The notes: generated by a model from the sequence alone, not told the origin. A stretch of 29,753 nucleotides of DNA from DATJYV01 sp035499415 (GCA_035499415.1 DATJYV010000005.1:1-29753), one strand, 5' to 3'. Positions 7,385-16,545 are shown, counted from the stretch's first letter. Numbers and translations are program-made.

Positions 7385-9910
7385 TCATTTGCGACCGGCG
7401 GTTTTCGAATCTCCATTCGTGCTCTTCGGCGCCACCTTTGAAGAATCCCCCTTTGCCTCCGTCTCAATTCGGCGTTCCTCGTCCTCCTCTGCGACGACTG
7501 CCGCCACGTCCGTCACAACGTCTCCCTCGTTCAGGCGAATCAGCCGAACTCCCTGCGTATTTCTCCCGGCCACGCGGATATCCGCGGCGTGCTGGCGAAT
7601 GACCATGCCGTTCCCCGTCACAACAACTATGTCGTCGTTGTCGACGACTTCCTTAATGGCCACCATGAGGCCTGTCTTGTCGGAGGTCTTCACGGTGATG
7701 ATCCCTTTGCCGCCGCGATGACTGACGCGATATTGGTCTTCCTCGCTCCGCTTCCCGTAGCCGCGATCCGTAGCTACCAGGATTGAGGTTCCCTTTTTTT
7801 GAAGCGTCACAGCGCCAACCACCTTATCCCCCTTCCCGAGTCGAATTCCCCGAACACCCGATGCGGACCTTCCCATGGCACGAATTTCGCTCTCATGAAA
7901 GCGGATTGCCATGCCGTCCCTGGTGCCAACGATGATGTCGTGCTTGCCGTCTGTCAGCTTCACGTCCTTCAGCGCATCATCTTTTTTCAGGTTCGCGGCC
8001 GTGATTCCGCTCTTCCGCGGGTTGCTGAACTCGGACAGGAGAACTTTCTTGATGGTCCCCCTCTCCGAAACCATCACGACAAAGTGGTTATCGTCGAACT
8101 CCTTCACTGCAATGAACGCGGCGATCGTTTCCTCCGGGTCCTTTCCGATCATCGTCCCGATCGGTTTTCCCTTTGCCATCCTTCCCGCTTCGGGAATCTC
8201 GAACACCTTCAGCCAGTAGCACCGTCCTTTATCCGTAAAGATCAGGATGTAGTTGTGCGTGCTGGCAATGAACATGTGCTCGATGAAGTCGTCTTCCTTT
8301 GTGGCTGCGGCGGTGACCCCTTTTCCCCCGCGGGACTGCCGTCGGTAGCCGGAAACCGGCAGGCGCTTCACCGCCCCGCTATGGCTGATGGTGATGACGA
8401 CCTCTTCTTCCGCGATCATATCCTCCACGCTGAACTCTTCGGCCTTGTAGACAATTTCCGTCCGCCGCGGGTCCGCATACTTCTTCTTGAGTTCCTGCAG
8501 CTCCTCTTCGATCATCTTCAGCTGGAGGCGCTTGTTGTCGAGGATCGCCCTGAGTTTCTCGATCAGTTTGATGGTATCGCGGTACTCATCCTCGACTTTT
8601 TTCCGCTCGAGACCCGTCAGACGCTGCAGTCGCATGTCGAGAATGGCCCGGGCCTGGATATCGGACAGCTTGAACTTCTTCATCAGTCCTTCGCGCGCCG
8701 TCTCCACGTCCTTCGACTGCTTGATCAGCTTAATGACGGCATCGATATCCTTGAGCGCGATGAGATATCCTTCGAGAATATGCGCACGCCTCTCCGCCTC
8801 GGCGAGGTCGAACTTGGTCCGCCGGACGATGACGTTGTTCCGGTGCTCGAGGAACAGCCGCACCATGTCGCGCAACGTCAGGATCTGGGGCCGCCCCTCG
8901 ACAAGAGAGAGCATGATGACGCCGAACGTTGTCTGGAGCTGGGTATGCTTGTAGAGATTGTTCAGCACAACCTCGGCGTTGCCGTCACGCTTCATTTCGA
9001 CGACGATGCGTAATCCGTCCCGGTCCGATTCATCGCGAATGTCGGAGATATCTTCGATGCGCTTGTCGTTTACCAGGTCTGCGATCGTTTCGACGAGCGA
9101 CGCTTTGTTGACCTGATAGGGAATCTCGGTGATGATGATGCGCTGACGGTCGCCTTTCGTCGTTTCGATCGATGCCCGGGCACGAACGACGATCCGGCCG
9201 CGTCCCTTCGTGTACGCCTCCCGGACGCCGTCGTATCCATAGATGATTCCCCCGGTCGGGAAATCGGGGGCGAGGACGTGCTTCATCAGCTTTTCATTCG
9301 AGATATTCTCGTCGGCGATGAATGCGATGCACGCGTCGACCACTTCTCCGAGATTGTGGGGTGGGATGTTGGTCGCCATGCCGACCGCAATCCCCGAGCT
9401 TCCGTTGCAGAGCAGGTCGGGGAACTTCGCAGGAAGGACGGTCGGCTCCTCGCGGGTGCCGTCGTAGTTGGGGACAAATTGGACGGTTTCCTTCTCCAGG
9501 TCCGCCAGCATTTCCATCGCCAGGGGGGTGAGCCGGGCTTCCGTATACCGCATTGCGGCGGCATCGTCGCCGTCGATCGAGCCGAAGTTTCCCTGGCCTT
9601 CGACAAGCGGGTAGCGCATGTTAAAATCCTGCGCCATACGGACGAGACTCGGATAGACGATCTGCTCGCCGTGCGGATGGTAATTCCCCGATGTATCGCC
9701 GGCGATCTTTGCGCACTTTCTGAAGCCGCGGCCGGGGGCAAGGTTCAGGTCGTTCATCGCCACGAGAATGCGACGGTTAGACGGCTTGAGCCCGTCGCGC
9801 ACGTCGGGCAATGCGCGGGCGGTGATGACGGACATCGAATAATCGATGTACGACCCCTTCATCTCATCTTCGATGTCGACCGGAAGGACTTTTTCGTTCA
9901 GCGTTGCCAT
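7385..9910 (-). CDS. gyrA: DNA gyrase subunit A
   Basis: Breakage-reunion subunit of the A2B2 gyrase that introduces negative supercoils. The 841 residues include the N-terminal winged-helix with catalytic Tyr122 in AMRYTEARL and conserved GQGNFGSIDGD. The C-terminal beta-pinwheel carries the gyrase box as QSRGGKG (consensus QRRGGKG, second position Ser), which favours gyrase over topoisomerase IV. The quinolone pocket numbering coincides with E. coli, but positions 82, 83 and 87 are Glu, Gln and Pro in place of Asp, Ser and Asp. A charged tail rich in Glu and Lys ends the protein. It lies 43 bases after gyrB, last in the dnaA cluster, and converges with the TIGR03545 fusion gene. Confidence 0.98.
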   Translation of the reverse strand: MATLNEKVLPVDIEDEMKGSYIDYSMSVITARALPDVRDGLKPSNRRILVAMNDLNLAPGRGFRKCAKIAGDTSGNYHPHGEQIVYPSLVRMAQDFNMRYPLVEGQGNFGSIDGDDAAAMRYTEARLTPLAMEMLADLEKETVQFVPNYDGTREEPTVLPAKFPDLLCNGSSGIAVGMATNIPPHNLGEVVDACIAFIADENISNEKLMKHVLAPDFPTGGIIYGYDGVREAYTKGRGRIVVRARASIETTKGDRQRIIITEIPYQVNKASLVETIADLVNDKRIEDISDIRDESDRDGLRIVVEMKRDGNAEVVLNNLYKHTQLQTTFGVIMLSLVEGRPQILTLRDMVRLFLEHRNNVIVRRTKFDLAEAERRAHILEGYLIALKDIDAVIKLIKQSKDVETAREGLMKKFKLSDIQARAILDMRLQRLTGLERKKVEDEYRDTIKLIEKLRAILDNKRLQLKMIEEELQELKKKYADPRRTEIVYKAEEFSVEDMIAEEEVVITISHSGAVKRLPVSGYRRQSRGGKGVTAAATKEDDFIEHMFIASTHNYILIFTDKGRCYWLKVFEIPEAGRMAKGKPIGTMIGKDPEETIAAFIAVKEFDDNHFVVMVSERGTIKKVLLSEFSNPRKSGITAANLKKDDALKDVKLTDGKHDIIVGTRDGMAIRFHESEIRAMGRSASGVRGIRLGKGDKVVGAVTLQKKGTSILVATDRGYGKRSEEDQYRVSHRGGKGIITVKTSDKTGLMVAIKEVVDNDDIVVVTGNGMVIRQHAADIRVAGRNTQGVRLIRLNEGDVVTDVAAVVAEEDEERRIETEAKGDSSKVAPKSTNGDSKTAGRK

Positions 9911-9953
9911 GTCATTCGTCTGGGTGGCCGATTGATTCTACGATCGATTGACC

Positions 9954-12023
9954 CTACACGTCGAGGTTTCGGACATATTTCGCGTTCTTCTCGATAAAGT
10001 CGCGCCGCGGTTCGACTTCGTCCCCCATGAGAATGGAAAATGTCCGGTCGGCGTCCGCGGCGTTTTCGATCGTCACCAGGAGAACGGTGCGGGTTTCCGG
10101 GTTCATGGTCGTCGCCCATAGTTGTTCCGGGTTCATCTCTCCCAGTCCTTTAAAGCGAGAAATCGAGACCCCGTCCGATGCGGTAGGAATTCCATCTGCG
10201 GTTTCCGGTTCCGGAGGGGGCGCCTTTTCTTCCGAGCCGCCCTTTGATTTTTTCTCACTCTTGAGGCGTTTGATGATTTCATCTCTTTCGTCTTCGTCGA
10301 ATGCGTAAAGCTCCTGCTTTCCCTTTTTCAGCTTGAAGAGCGGTGGCTGCGCGATGTGCAGGTGGCCGAGCTCGATAATGCCGCGCATGTAACGAAAGAA
10401 GAGTGTGAGCAAAAGCGTCCGGATGTGGGAGCCGTCGACGTCGGCATCGCACATGAGGATGATTTTCCCGTAACGGATTTTCGCCGGGTCGAACGACTCG
10501 CCGACCCCTGCGCCGATTGCCGTGAAGATCGCCCGGACCTCTTCATTCTCCAGAATCTTGTGGAGCCGGGCTTTTTCAACATTCAGGATTTTTCCCTTGA
10601 TCGGGAGGATCGCCTGAAACCTCCTGTCGCGTCCCTGTTTTGCGCTTCCGCCGGCGGAGTCTCCCTCGACAATGTAAAGCTCGCAGTGTTCGGGGTCGTT
10701 AATGGAGCAGTCGGCGAGCTTTCCGGGCAGTCCGCCGGAATCGAGTGCGTTTTTTCGCCGCGTCAGGTCCCGCGCTTTCCGCGCCGCCTCCCGGGCCTCC
10801 GCTGCCCGCAAACACTTCTCGATGACTCTCCGCGCCTCGGTGGGGTATTCGTCCAGCCACGTCGCCAACGCCGAGCCGACGACGGACTCGACGATGCTTT
10901 TAACCTCCGAATTCCCCAGCTTTGTCTTCGTCTGCCCTTCGAACTGCGGCTCCGGAACCTTTACGCTCACCACCGCCGTAAGCCCCTCCCGAAAATCGTC
11001 TCCCGTCAGCTGAATCCCTCCTTCTTTCACGAGGCCGTTCTTCGCGGCGTAGTTGTTCAGCGTACGGGTCAGCGCCGTGCGGAACCCCACGAGATGCGTT
11101 CCGCCTTCAAGCGTGTTGATATTATTGACGTAGGTGAAGACGTTCTCGTTGTACTGGTCGTTGTATTGGAGGGCGGCTTCGACTTCGACCGCGCGCCCGT
11201 TTTCGTCCTTGTCCTGGCCCTTGGAGTAGAAGACCTTCTTCGTCACCGACGGACGAGTCGCGTCGATGTATTTCACGAATTCCACCAGTCCGCCTTCGAA
11301 GTGAAAGACCTCTTTTTTCGGCTCCTTTTCCCGCAGATCCTCGATGCTCAGCGTTACCGACTGATTAAGGAACGCGAGCTCGCGGAGTCGCTCCGCCAAC
11401 GTTTCACGTTTGAAATATCTATTCTTGAATATCGCGCCGTCCGGGAGAAATGTGACCTTCGTTCCCGTGACCCCCTTTTCCGATTTTCCCGTGACTTTCA
11501 CGGAAGCGACCGGGTCTCCCCTTTCATACCTCTGGAAGTAAACTTTCCCGTCCCTGTAGACTTCGACGTCAAGCCACGCGCTGAGCGCGTTAACGACCGA
11601 GACTCCGACACCGTGGAGTCCGCCGGAGACCTTGTAGCTGTTCTTGTCGAATTTTCCCCCGGCATGAAGGACCGTCATCACCACTTCGAGGGCGGATCGT
11701 TTCTCTTCCGGATGGATGTCCGTGGGAATGCCGCGTCCGTCGTCAAGAACGGTGACTGACCCGTCGGCGTTCATGGTCACGTCGACGTTCTTGCAGTAGC
11801 CCGCCAGCGCTTCGTCAATCGAATTATCCACGACCTCATACACCAGGTGGTGGAGTCCGCGCGCGCTGACATCGCCGATGTACATCGCAGGCCGTCGTCG
11901 GACGGCTTCGAGGCCCTTCAGGACGGTGATGTCGTCCGCGGTGTACCCTCTGGACGCCCCGTTGCCGGGCCGGGTCGGCTTCGCGACCTCTGTTTTTGGT
12001 CCGTTTTTCTGTTTGCTTGCCAT
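9954..12023 (-). CDS. gyrB: DNA gyrase subunit B
   Basis: ATPase subunit of gyrase, 689 residues from the ATG at 12023. The GHKL ATP site is visible as YEVVDNSIDEALAG (catalytic Glu63, Asn67), DDGRGIPTDIH and GGLHGVGVSVVNALS. The TOPRIM domain has EGDSAGGSAKQGRDR and DADVDGSHIRTLLL, and the protein ends with the typical RDFIEKNAKYVRNLDV. A short Ser/Glu/Pro-rich insertion (SEKKSKGGSEEKAPPPEPE) precedes the conserved FKGLGEMNPEQLW. A longer in-frame extension to 12134 would overlap dciA and adds no conserved sequence, so I chose 12023, which leaves a 14-base gap after dciA. Subunits A and B are adjacent and presumably cotranscribed. Confidence 0.98.
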   Translation of the reverse strand: MASKQKNGPKTEVAKPTRPGNGASRGYTADDITVLKGLEAVRRRPAMYIGDVSARGLHHLVYEVVDNSIDEALAGYCKNVDVTMNADGSVTVLDDGRGIPTDIHPEEKRSALEVVMTVLHAGGKFDKNSYKVSGGLHGVGVSVVNALSAWLDVEVYRDGKVYFQRYERGDPVASVKVTGKSEKGVTGTKVTFLPDGAIFKNRYFKRETLAERLRELAFLNQSVTLSIEDLREKEPKKEVFHFEGGLVEFVKYIDATRPSVTKKVFYSKGQDKDENGRAVEVEAALQYNDQYNENVFTYVNNINTLEGGTHLVGFRTALTRTLNNYAAKNGLVKEGGIQLTGDDFREGLTAVVSVKVPEPQFEGQTKTKLGNSEVKSIVESVVGSALATWLDEYPTEARRVIEKCLRAAEAREAARKARDLTRRKNALDSGGLPGKLADCSINDPEHCELYIVEGDSAGGSAKQGRDRRFQAILPIKGKILNVEKARLHKILENEEVRAIFTAIGAGVGESFDPAKIRYGKIILMCDADVDGSHIRTLLLTLFFRYMRGIIELGHLHIAQPPLFKLKKGKQELYAFDEDERDEIIKRLKSEKKSKGGSEEKAPPPEPETADGIPTASDGVSISRFKGLGEMNPEQLWATTMNPETRTVLLVTIENAADADRTFSILMGDEVEPRRDFIEKNAKYVRNLDV

Positions 12024-12037
12024 CGAGTTTCTGCGCG

Positions 12038-12346
12038 TCAGTGGTACTTGATATCTTTCACAACGTCGGCGCCGATCGCCGCATTCAATTTTTCCATGAT
12101 CTCCTTCTTCCGAAGGAGGAGCTCGTTCCGCCACACGCTTGATTCCACGCGCACCATGAGGATGCCGCGCGTGATGGATGTGGCGGCCGCGGCGTGCGCG
12201 ACGTGTTCGCCCACCACCTCGGTCCAGCGGGTGACGGCTTCATATTCCCGGAGCTTCGCGTCAATGCCAAGCGAGCGGACGAGCCCGTCAAGCACCGCAC
12301 CCACTGCTTTAGCGGACGCCGATGCGGGTTTCGAGGGGTGCGACAT
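12038..12346 (-). CDS. DciA-like DUF721 protein, probable replicative helicase loader
   Basis: Small 102-residue protein with the DUF721 pattern: an N-terminal helix, TRWTEVVGEHVAHAA, then ILMVRVESSVWRNELLL and RKKEIMEKLN, a KH-like fold. DciA is established as the ancestral DnaB helicase operator in bacteria lacking DnaC or DnaI. Position between recF and gyrB inside the dnaA operon supports a replication role. Its start overlaps the 3' end of recF by 38 bases, suggesting coupled translation. It lacks the long C-terminal extension of some DciA proteins, as do many short DUF721 members, so the function is inferred from family and context. Confidence 0.88.
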   Translation of the reverse strand: MSHPSKPASASAKAVGAVLDGLVRSLGIDAKLREYEAVTRWTEVVGEHVAHAAAATSITRGILMVRVESSVWRNELLLRKKEIMEKLNAAIGADVVKDIKYH

Positions 12347-13457
12347 GTCCCGCTTCTACAAAAAATGATTTCGTTCCGTTCCCGCTCATGATTCGCCCCG
12401 CCCGCTCTTCATCTGTCGTGGTCACAAATGTCTGCCCGGTGGAAAGCACGACATCGAAGAGTTTTTCCGAGCGCATCGCGTCGAGTTCGCTGAATACGTC
12501 GTCCAGCAGGAGGAGTGGCGTCTCCTTCCGGCGGTCTCTCAGATACGAAAACTCTGCAAGCTTGAGGGCGATGAGCCACGTTTTATGCTGTCCCTGTGAC
12601 GCGAACCGCCGAACGTCCATTCCGTTGATCGCAAGCGCGAGCTCATCCCGGTGCGGGCCGGCAAGCGAGGTGCCGTATCGCAACTCCGAAAATTCCAGGC
12701 GCCGCAATTCCGCCCGCAACATCTCCTCCACCGCCTCGCGCGGCTGAGGCATCGATTCGTGCTCCAGAGGACGGTACCGGATTGACGGCTCCTCCGCGCG
12801 CGCTGTCAAAGTATCAAAGGCGCCCGCCAGGTGCGGCTGAAACTCGTCCACGAACTGCGACCGGCGGCGGATGATTCTGCTCCCCCACTCAACGAGCGCC
12901 GAATTCCACGGGTCCAGAAGAGTGCCCGGCTGGGTTCGCGCAGCCCGGTGCTCACCCAAAATTCTGTTCCGTTGGCGCAGGACTCGCCGGTATTCCAGAA
13001 TATCCTCGAGGTACGGCCGGCTTGCCTGCGACAACACGATGTCCATGAACCGGCGCCTTTCCGCGGGGCTGCCGGTCGTGATCTCCCGGTTTTCCGGCGC
13101 CAGTACGACGACCGGGAACATACCGACCATCGCAGAAACGGACGGGGCATTCTCTCTGTCCAGCAACACCCGCTTCTGCGCGCTGCCCGCATCGTACGTG
13201 AGCGCCACGCGATGTCCCACGCCCGCGTCCGATTCCAAATCCGCGTTCATGCTGAATCCGTCCTGCCCCACTTGAACGGCCGCCGTGTCTTTGTGGCCGA
13301 AGAAACTTTTCGTCAGGCACGCGTACGAGATTGCGTCGAGAATGTTCGTTTTCCCGGCGCCGTTCTGCCCCGTAAATATGTTGAGCCGCGAGCCGCATTC
13401 GATTGTCGTCTCGGCGTGGTTGCGAAAATGGATGATCCGAATCGTCCGGAGCTGCAT
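12309..13457 (-). CDS. recF: DNA replication and repair protein RecF
   Basis: SMC-like ATPase that helps load RecA at single-strand gaps and at stalled forks. The 382 residues show Walker A GQNGAGKT at 30-37, the ABC-like signature region (FASQGQHKTWLIALKLAE) and Walker B LLLLDDVFSELD, all characteristic of RecF. GTSLAGPHRDEL is another family hallmark. The ATG is preceded by a GAGGA ribosome binding site at about 10 bases. It follows dnaN after 88 bases that contain a strong hairpin, and overlaps dciA at its 3' end. Confidence 0.97.
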   Translation of the reverse strand: MQLRTIRIIHFRNHAETTIECGSRLNIFTGQNGAGKTNILDAISYACLTKSFFGHKDTAAVQVGQDGFSMNADLESDAGVGHRVALTYDAGSAQKRVLLDRENAPSVSAMVGMFPVVVLAPENREITTGSPAERRRFMDIVLSQASRPYLEDILEYRRVLRQRNRILGEHRAARTQPGTLLDPWNSALVEWGSRIIRRRSQFVDEFQPHLAGAFDTLTARAEEPSIRYRPLEHESMPQPREAVEEMLRAELRRLEFSELRYGTSLAGPHRDELALAINGMDVRRFASQGQHKTWLIALKLAEFSYLRDRRKETPLLLLDDVFSELDAMRSEKLFDVVLSTGQTFVTTTDEERAGRIMSGNGTKSFFVEAGHVAPLETRIGVR

Positions 13458-13483
13458 GACACCGTTCCTCGTTTACAACACGA

Positions 13484-13515
13484 TAGCCCCACTCTCGCCG
13501 GGAGAGATGGGGCTA
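13484..13515 (-). repeat. Strong imperfect hairpin between dnaN and recF
   Basis: TAGCCCCA (13484-13491) pairs with TGGGGCTA (13508-13515), and CTCTC (13492-13496) pairs with GAGAG (13502-13506), leaving a one-base bulge and a 5-base loop. It gives 13 base pairs. No T-run follows in the direction of transcription, so it is not a classical intrinsic terminator. It may be a transcript-stability structure, an attenuator, or one copy of a dispersed palindromic element; no second copy is visible in this window. Confidence 0.6.
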
Positions 13516-13545
13516 CGGGATTGCCGCTGAATCACGGTGGGTCAA

Positions 13546-14661
13546 TTAGGCGTTCAATCGCATCGGCATGACGAGCATCAGGATGTCTTCGTTCTCCCGT
13601 CCCGCCGCGGGCGTGATGATCGCAGCGCGGACGGCCGTGCTGAACCTGAACACGACATCATCCGACTCGATATGCGACAAGATGTCCACGACGTACGTCG
13701 AGTTGAACCCGATCTCAATGTCCTCGGCGGTGTACTGACACGCAATTTTTTCGCGCGCCTCGCCCCCGAAATCCACATCCTCCGCCGCAATGCGCAGTTC
13801 GTTTTTCTTCACCGAGAATCGAACCTGGTGCGTTGTCGAGCTGGAATAGAGCGAAACGCGTCGTACGGCAGCAAGGATCGTCTCCCGCTTCACGGTGAGA
13901 TTCTTGTCGTTGTCCATCGGGATAACGGACTCGTAGTTCGGATAGTTCTCCTCGATCAGTCTCGACGTCAGTGTTGTGTTCCCGAGGGAAAACTGTATGT
14001 GGGTTGAATCGACGGCGATCCTGCTCGTACCTTCCTGCGCGGACCGCCCGACAAGGTTCAGTGCTTTCGCGGGGACGATGATGTCTTTCGACAGCTTGGA
14101 ATGCTTGATGCCCGTGTAATTGATGCGCACGAGGCGGTGGCCGTCGGTTGCGACGGCGCGCAGGTCGCTTCCTTTAAGTTGGAGGAGCACGCCCGTCATT
14201 GCCGGCCGCAGCTCATCTGTGCTGACAGAAAAAACGGTCCTACTGATCATCCGGCCGAGCATTTCCCCTTCGAGCGACAGTTCGTCGGCCGCTTTGAATT
14301 GCGGGATTGCCGGAAACTCTTCGCTCGATTCGCCGACGAGATTGTACTCGCCGCTGTCCGTTATCATCTTGATCTTGTTGTTTGACTGGTCGGCATGGAA
14401 CACGATCTGTACGTCCGGGAGAGCTCTGAGCGTGTCCATCACACGGCGCGCCGGGACGGCGAGCGTCCCATCCTCGACCCCCTTGACGTCCATGGTCGCG
14501 GAAATCGAGATTTCAAGGTCGGTTGCGCTGACACGGAGCGTACTTTTTGAGAGGGAGAACAGGATGTTTTCGAGGATTGGGAGGGTTGATTTTGCGGGCA
14601 CAACGCCGCTTACCTTTGTTAAGGCCTTTTGAAGTTCACCGCTCGAAACTGTGAATTTCAT
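13546..14661 (-). CDS. dnaN: DNA polymerase III sliding clamp (beta subunit)
   Basis: Ring-forming processivity clamp. From ATG 14661 it has 371 residues, the normal size, and begins MKFTVSSGELQKALTKVSGV, typical of DnaN. Three clamp domains are evident, with family features KSTLPILENILFS, LPDVQIVFHADQ, RLVRINYTGIKH and a C-terminus LMLVMPMRLNA. An upstream in-frame extension (to 14739) is not conserved in style, whereas 14661 has an AAAGGAG ribosome binding site at about 9 bases. It is separated from dnaA by 426 bases, long for this pair, so it may have its own promoter. Confidence 0.98.
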   Translation of the reverse strand: MKFTVSSGELQKALTKVSGVVPAKSTLPILENILFSLSKSTLRVSATDLEISISATMDVKGVEDGTLAVPARRVMDTLRALPDVQIVFHADQSNNKIKMITDSGEYNLVGESSEEFPAIPQFKAADELSLEGEMLGRMISRTVFSVSTDELRPAMTGVLLQLKGSDLRAVATDGHRLVRINYTGIKHSKLSKDIIVPAKALNLVGRSAQEGTSRIAVDSTHIQFSLGNTTLTSRLIEENYPNYESVIPMDNDKNLTVKRETILAAVRRVSLYSSSTTHQVRFSVKKNELRIAAEDVDFGGEAREKIACQYTAEDIEIGFNSTYVVDILSHIESDDVVFRFSTAVRAAIITPAAGRENEDILMLVMPMRLNA

Positions 14662-15087
14662 CCAATAAACTCCTTTGGAGGGATGACGCCGGAACGTGGG
14701 GAATTGATGAAAAATACCAAATAATTGGCGAAAAGACAAGGTTTATTGTAGCATCATCTCATCCCGAATTGTTGGGAAACACGTGCATTCTATGAAGTAT
14801 AGTATTTAGGTACATACATACCACTAGTAGTATTACGTGTTGATATCTGGATAAACACGCAACCGTCCTGGCCAGGCAAACAAAATGCGGGACTTACAGA
14901 AAAACCGGGCATTCGTGGATCGTTGAACACGTGTCAATAAAGGCGTGGATGTGAACATGTCTGGTGGAAAGTGAAGCGCGTCTGTAAAGAACAAGCGAGG
15001 TTGGGCTAACAGTGACACTCAATCCACGTGGTACGCACAAGCCTGTTCACAGGGGTCGCTCGTGATCGGATCGATTGCAGGACAACG
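14662..15087. other. dnaA-dnaN intergenic interval, candidate origin elements
   Basis: No gene is visible in these 426 bases. An AT-richer part lies at about 14705-14860, including TATGAAGTATAGTATTTAGG and CTAGTAGTATTA. Next to it is TCTGGATAA (14846-14854, - strand DnaA-box-like with one mismatch). The heptamer CGTGGAT occurs at 14914-14920 and 14944-14950, and its reverse complement ATCCACG at 15022-15028, resembling degenerate DnaA boxes. CACGTG cores at 14780 and 14929 do not extend to parS. In Bacillus-type origins the unwinding element and DnaA trios lie between dnaA and dnaN, so this is a reasonable place for unwinding, but box quality is poor. Confidence 0.4.
14846..14854 (-). promoter_or_regulatory. 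DnaA-box-like 9-mer (one mismatch)
   Basis: The + strand reads TCTGGATAA, one change from TGTGGATAA, the reverse complement of the consensus TTATCCACA. It adjoins an AT-rich stretch containing TAGTAG. Without clustering of strong boxes its function is uncertain. Confidence 0.3.
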
Positions 15088-16545
15088 CTAGAGAGCGAGC
15101 TCGATGCGTCGTCGAAGCTGGTCGAAGTGCTGACGAAATGGAGCGTCGGTCTTAAGGCGGTCCTCAACGGCCTGACAGGCATGGATAACGGTACTGTGGT
15201 CGCGCCCGCCAAAGTGCAAGCCGATCGTTTTGAGGGATGAATTGGTGATTTCCTTGGCAAGGTACATGGCTACCTGGCGTGCGATGACCACTTCCTGCTT
15301 CCGTGTCTTTGCGCGCAGCAAGTCGGCGGGGATCTCAAAATAGTCGCAAACCACCTTCTGGATCTGCTCGATCCCCACGGGACCCTTCGAGTCGTGGACC
15401 ACGACCCGCAGAACATCTTTTGCAAGGTCGACGGTAATATCCCGGCTTTCCAGTGATGCACGCGCGAGGAGGCTTATGAGACATCCCTCCAACTCCCGGA
15501 TGTTACTTGTCACGTTCGCCGCAATAAATTCGACAACCTCCTGGGGAAGGTCGAGACTGTTTTCGTGGCTCTTGGTCTGCAGGATGGCAATGCGGGTCTC
15601 GAGGTCGGGCACTTGAATGTCCGCAGTGAGACCCGACTGAAACCTCGAGATCAGCCGCTCATCCAGGCCCTTCAACTCCTTGGGTGGCACGTCCGAGGAG
15701 AGGACGATTTGCTTCCCCAGCTGATAGAGGGTGTTGAACGTGTGGAAGAAGTTGTCCTGGGTTTTTTCCTTTCCCGAGAAGAACTGTATATCGTCGACGA
15801 CAAGAAGGTCCATGCTGCGGTAGTACTGCGAGAAGTCGTTGACTTTGTCGGACTGAATGGCGTCGACGAAGTCGACGGTGAACTTTTCGCTCGAGGCGTA
15901 GATGACACGTCGTGCCTTGCCCGATTGCAGGGCCAGATTGCCGAGCGCGTGCATCAGGTGTGTCTTACCGAGGCCGGTTCCGCCGTAGATAACCAGGGGG
16001 TTGAAGGATGTCCCTCCCGGGTTGTTTGCGACAGCCATCGCCGCAGCGCGCGCAAGCTGATTGCTGTCTCCCTTGATAAAATTATCGAACGTGTATCTCG
16101 GGTTCAAGTTGGAGACGACCGGCGGCTGATTCTCAGCACGGAACAAAATATGGGGCGAAAACGGGGAACGCGGATAACGTTCCTGTTGAGAAGCGGGAGC
16201 ATCGGGCACCGCCTCGGTGATTCCGGCGGTTACAGGCGCGAGTCGGTCGTCGTGAGCAATCGCGTACAGGAGTTTGGCTTCCGGGCCGAGAACGCTTGCC
16301 ATCGTTCGCTGTATGAGAGCGTTGTAGTGCTCCTCAAGCCAGTCATAAAAGAATTGACTTGGAACCTGAATGGTGAGCGCCGAGCCGCTCAGCGAGACGG
16401 GAATTATCGGCTGAAACCACGTCTTAAAGCTGAGAGACGATACTTCCGGCTTCAGAAGTTCGAGGCACGATTCCCAGACGGGTTGCGGGTCGATGTGGAC
16501 AGCCTGCTGGTGGTCCGAAGACGCAGCTTGGGTAGGTGAGATCAT
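15088..16545 (-). CDS. dnaA: Chromosomal replication initiator DnaA
   Basis: Initiator AAA+ ATPase that binds DnaA boxes and opens the origin. The 485 residues show domain I (VWESCLELLKPEVSSLSFKTWF), a variable linker, and domain III from about residue 150 (RYTFDNFIKGDSNQLA) with Walker A GGTGLGKT at 188-195 and Walker B LLVVDDIQF. Domain IV carries the DNA-binding signature IGLHFGGRDHSTVIHA near the C-terminus. The ATG at 16545 follows a C-rich stretch with no clear Shine-Dalgarno. A promoter candidate lies about 290 bases upstream at 16832-16860, with DnaA boxes between it and the gene, consistent with autoregulation. It heads the leftward replication cluster. Confidence 0.98.
   Translation of the reverse strand: MISPTQAASSDHQQAVHIDPQPVWESCLELLKPEVSSLSFKTWFQPIIPVSLSGSALTIQVPSQFFYDWLEEHYNALIQRTMASVLGPEAKLLYAIAHDDRLAPVTAGITEAVPDAPASQQERYPRSPFSPHILFRAENQPPVVSNLNPRYTFDNFIKGDSNQLARAAAMAVANNPGGTSFNPLVIYGGTGLGKTHLMHALGNLALQSGKARRVIYASSEKFTVDFVDAIQSDKVNDFSQYYRSMDLLVVDDIQFFSGKEKTQDNFFHTFNTLYQLGKQIVLSSDVPPKELKGLDERLISRFQSGLTADIQVPDLETRIAILQTKSHENSLDLPQEVVEFIAANVTSNIRELEGCLISLLARASLESRDITVDLAKDVLRVVVHDSKGPVGIEQIQKVVCDYFEIPADLLRAKTRKQEVVIARQVAMYLAKEITNSSLKTIGLHFGGRDHSTVIHACQAVEDRLKTDAPFRQHFDQLRRRIELAL

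Noticed and set aside
7799..9013. Long + strand open frame antisense to gyrA
   Set aside because: It is the antisense reading of well-conserved gyrA; its length reflects GC-rich codon use, not coding.
10356..11759. Long + strand open frame antisense to gyrB
   Set aside because: Shadow of gyrB with no motif of its own.
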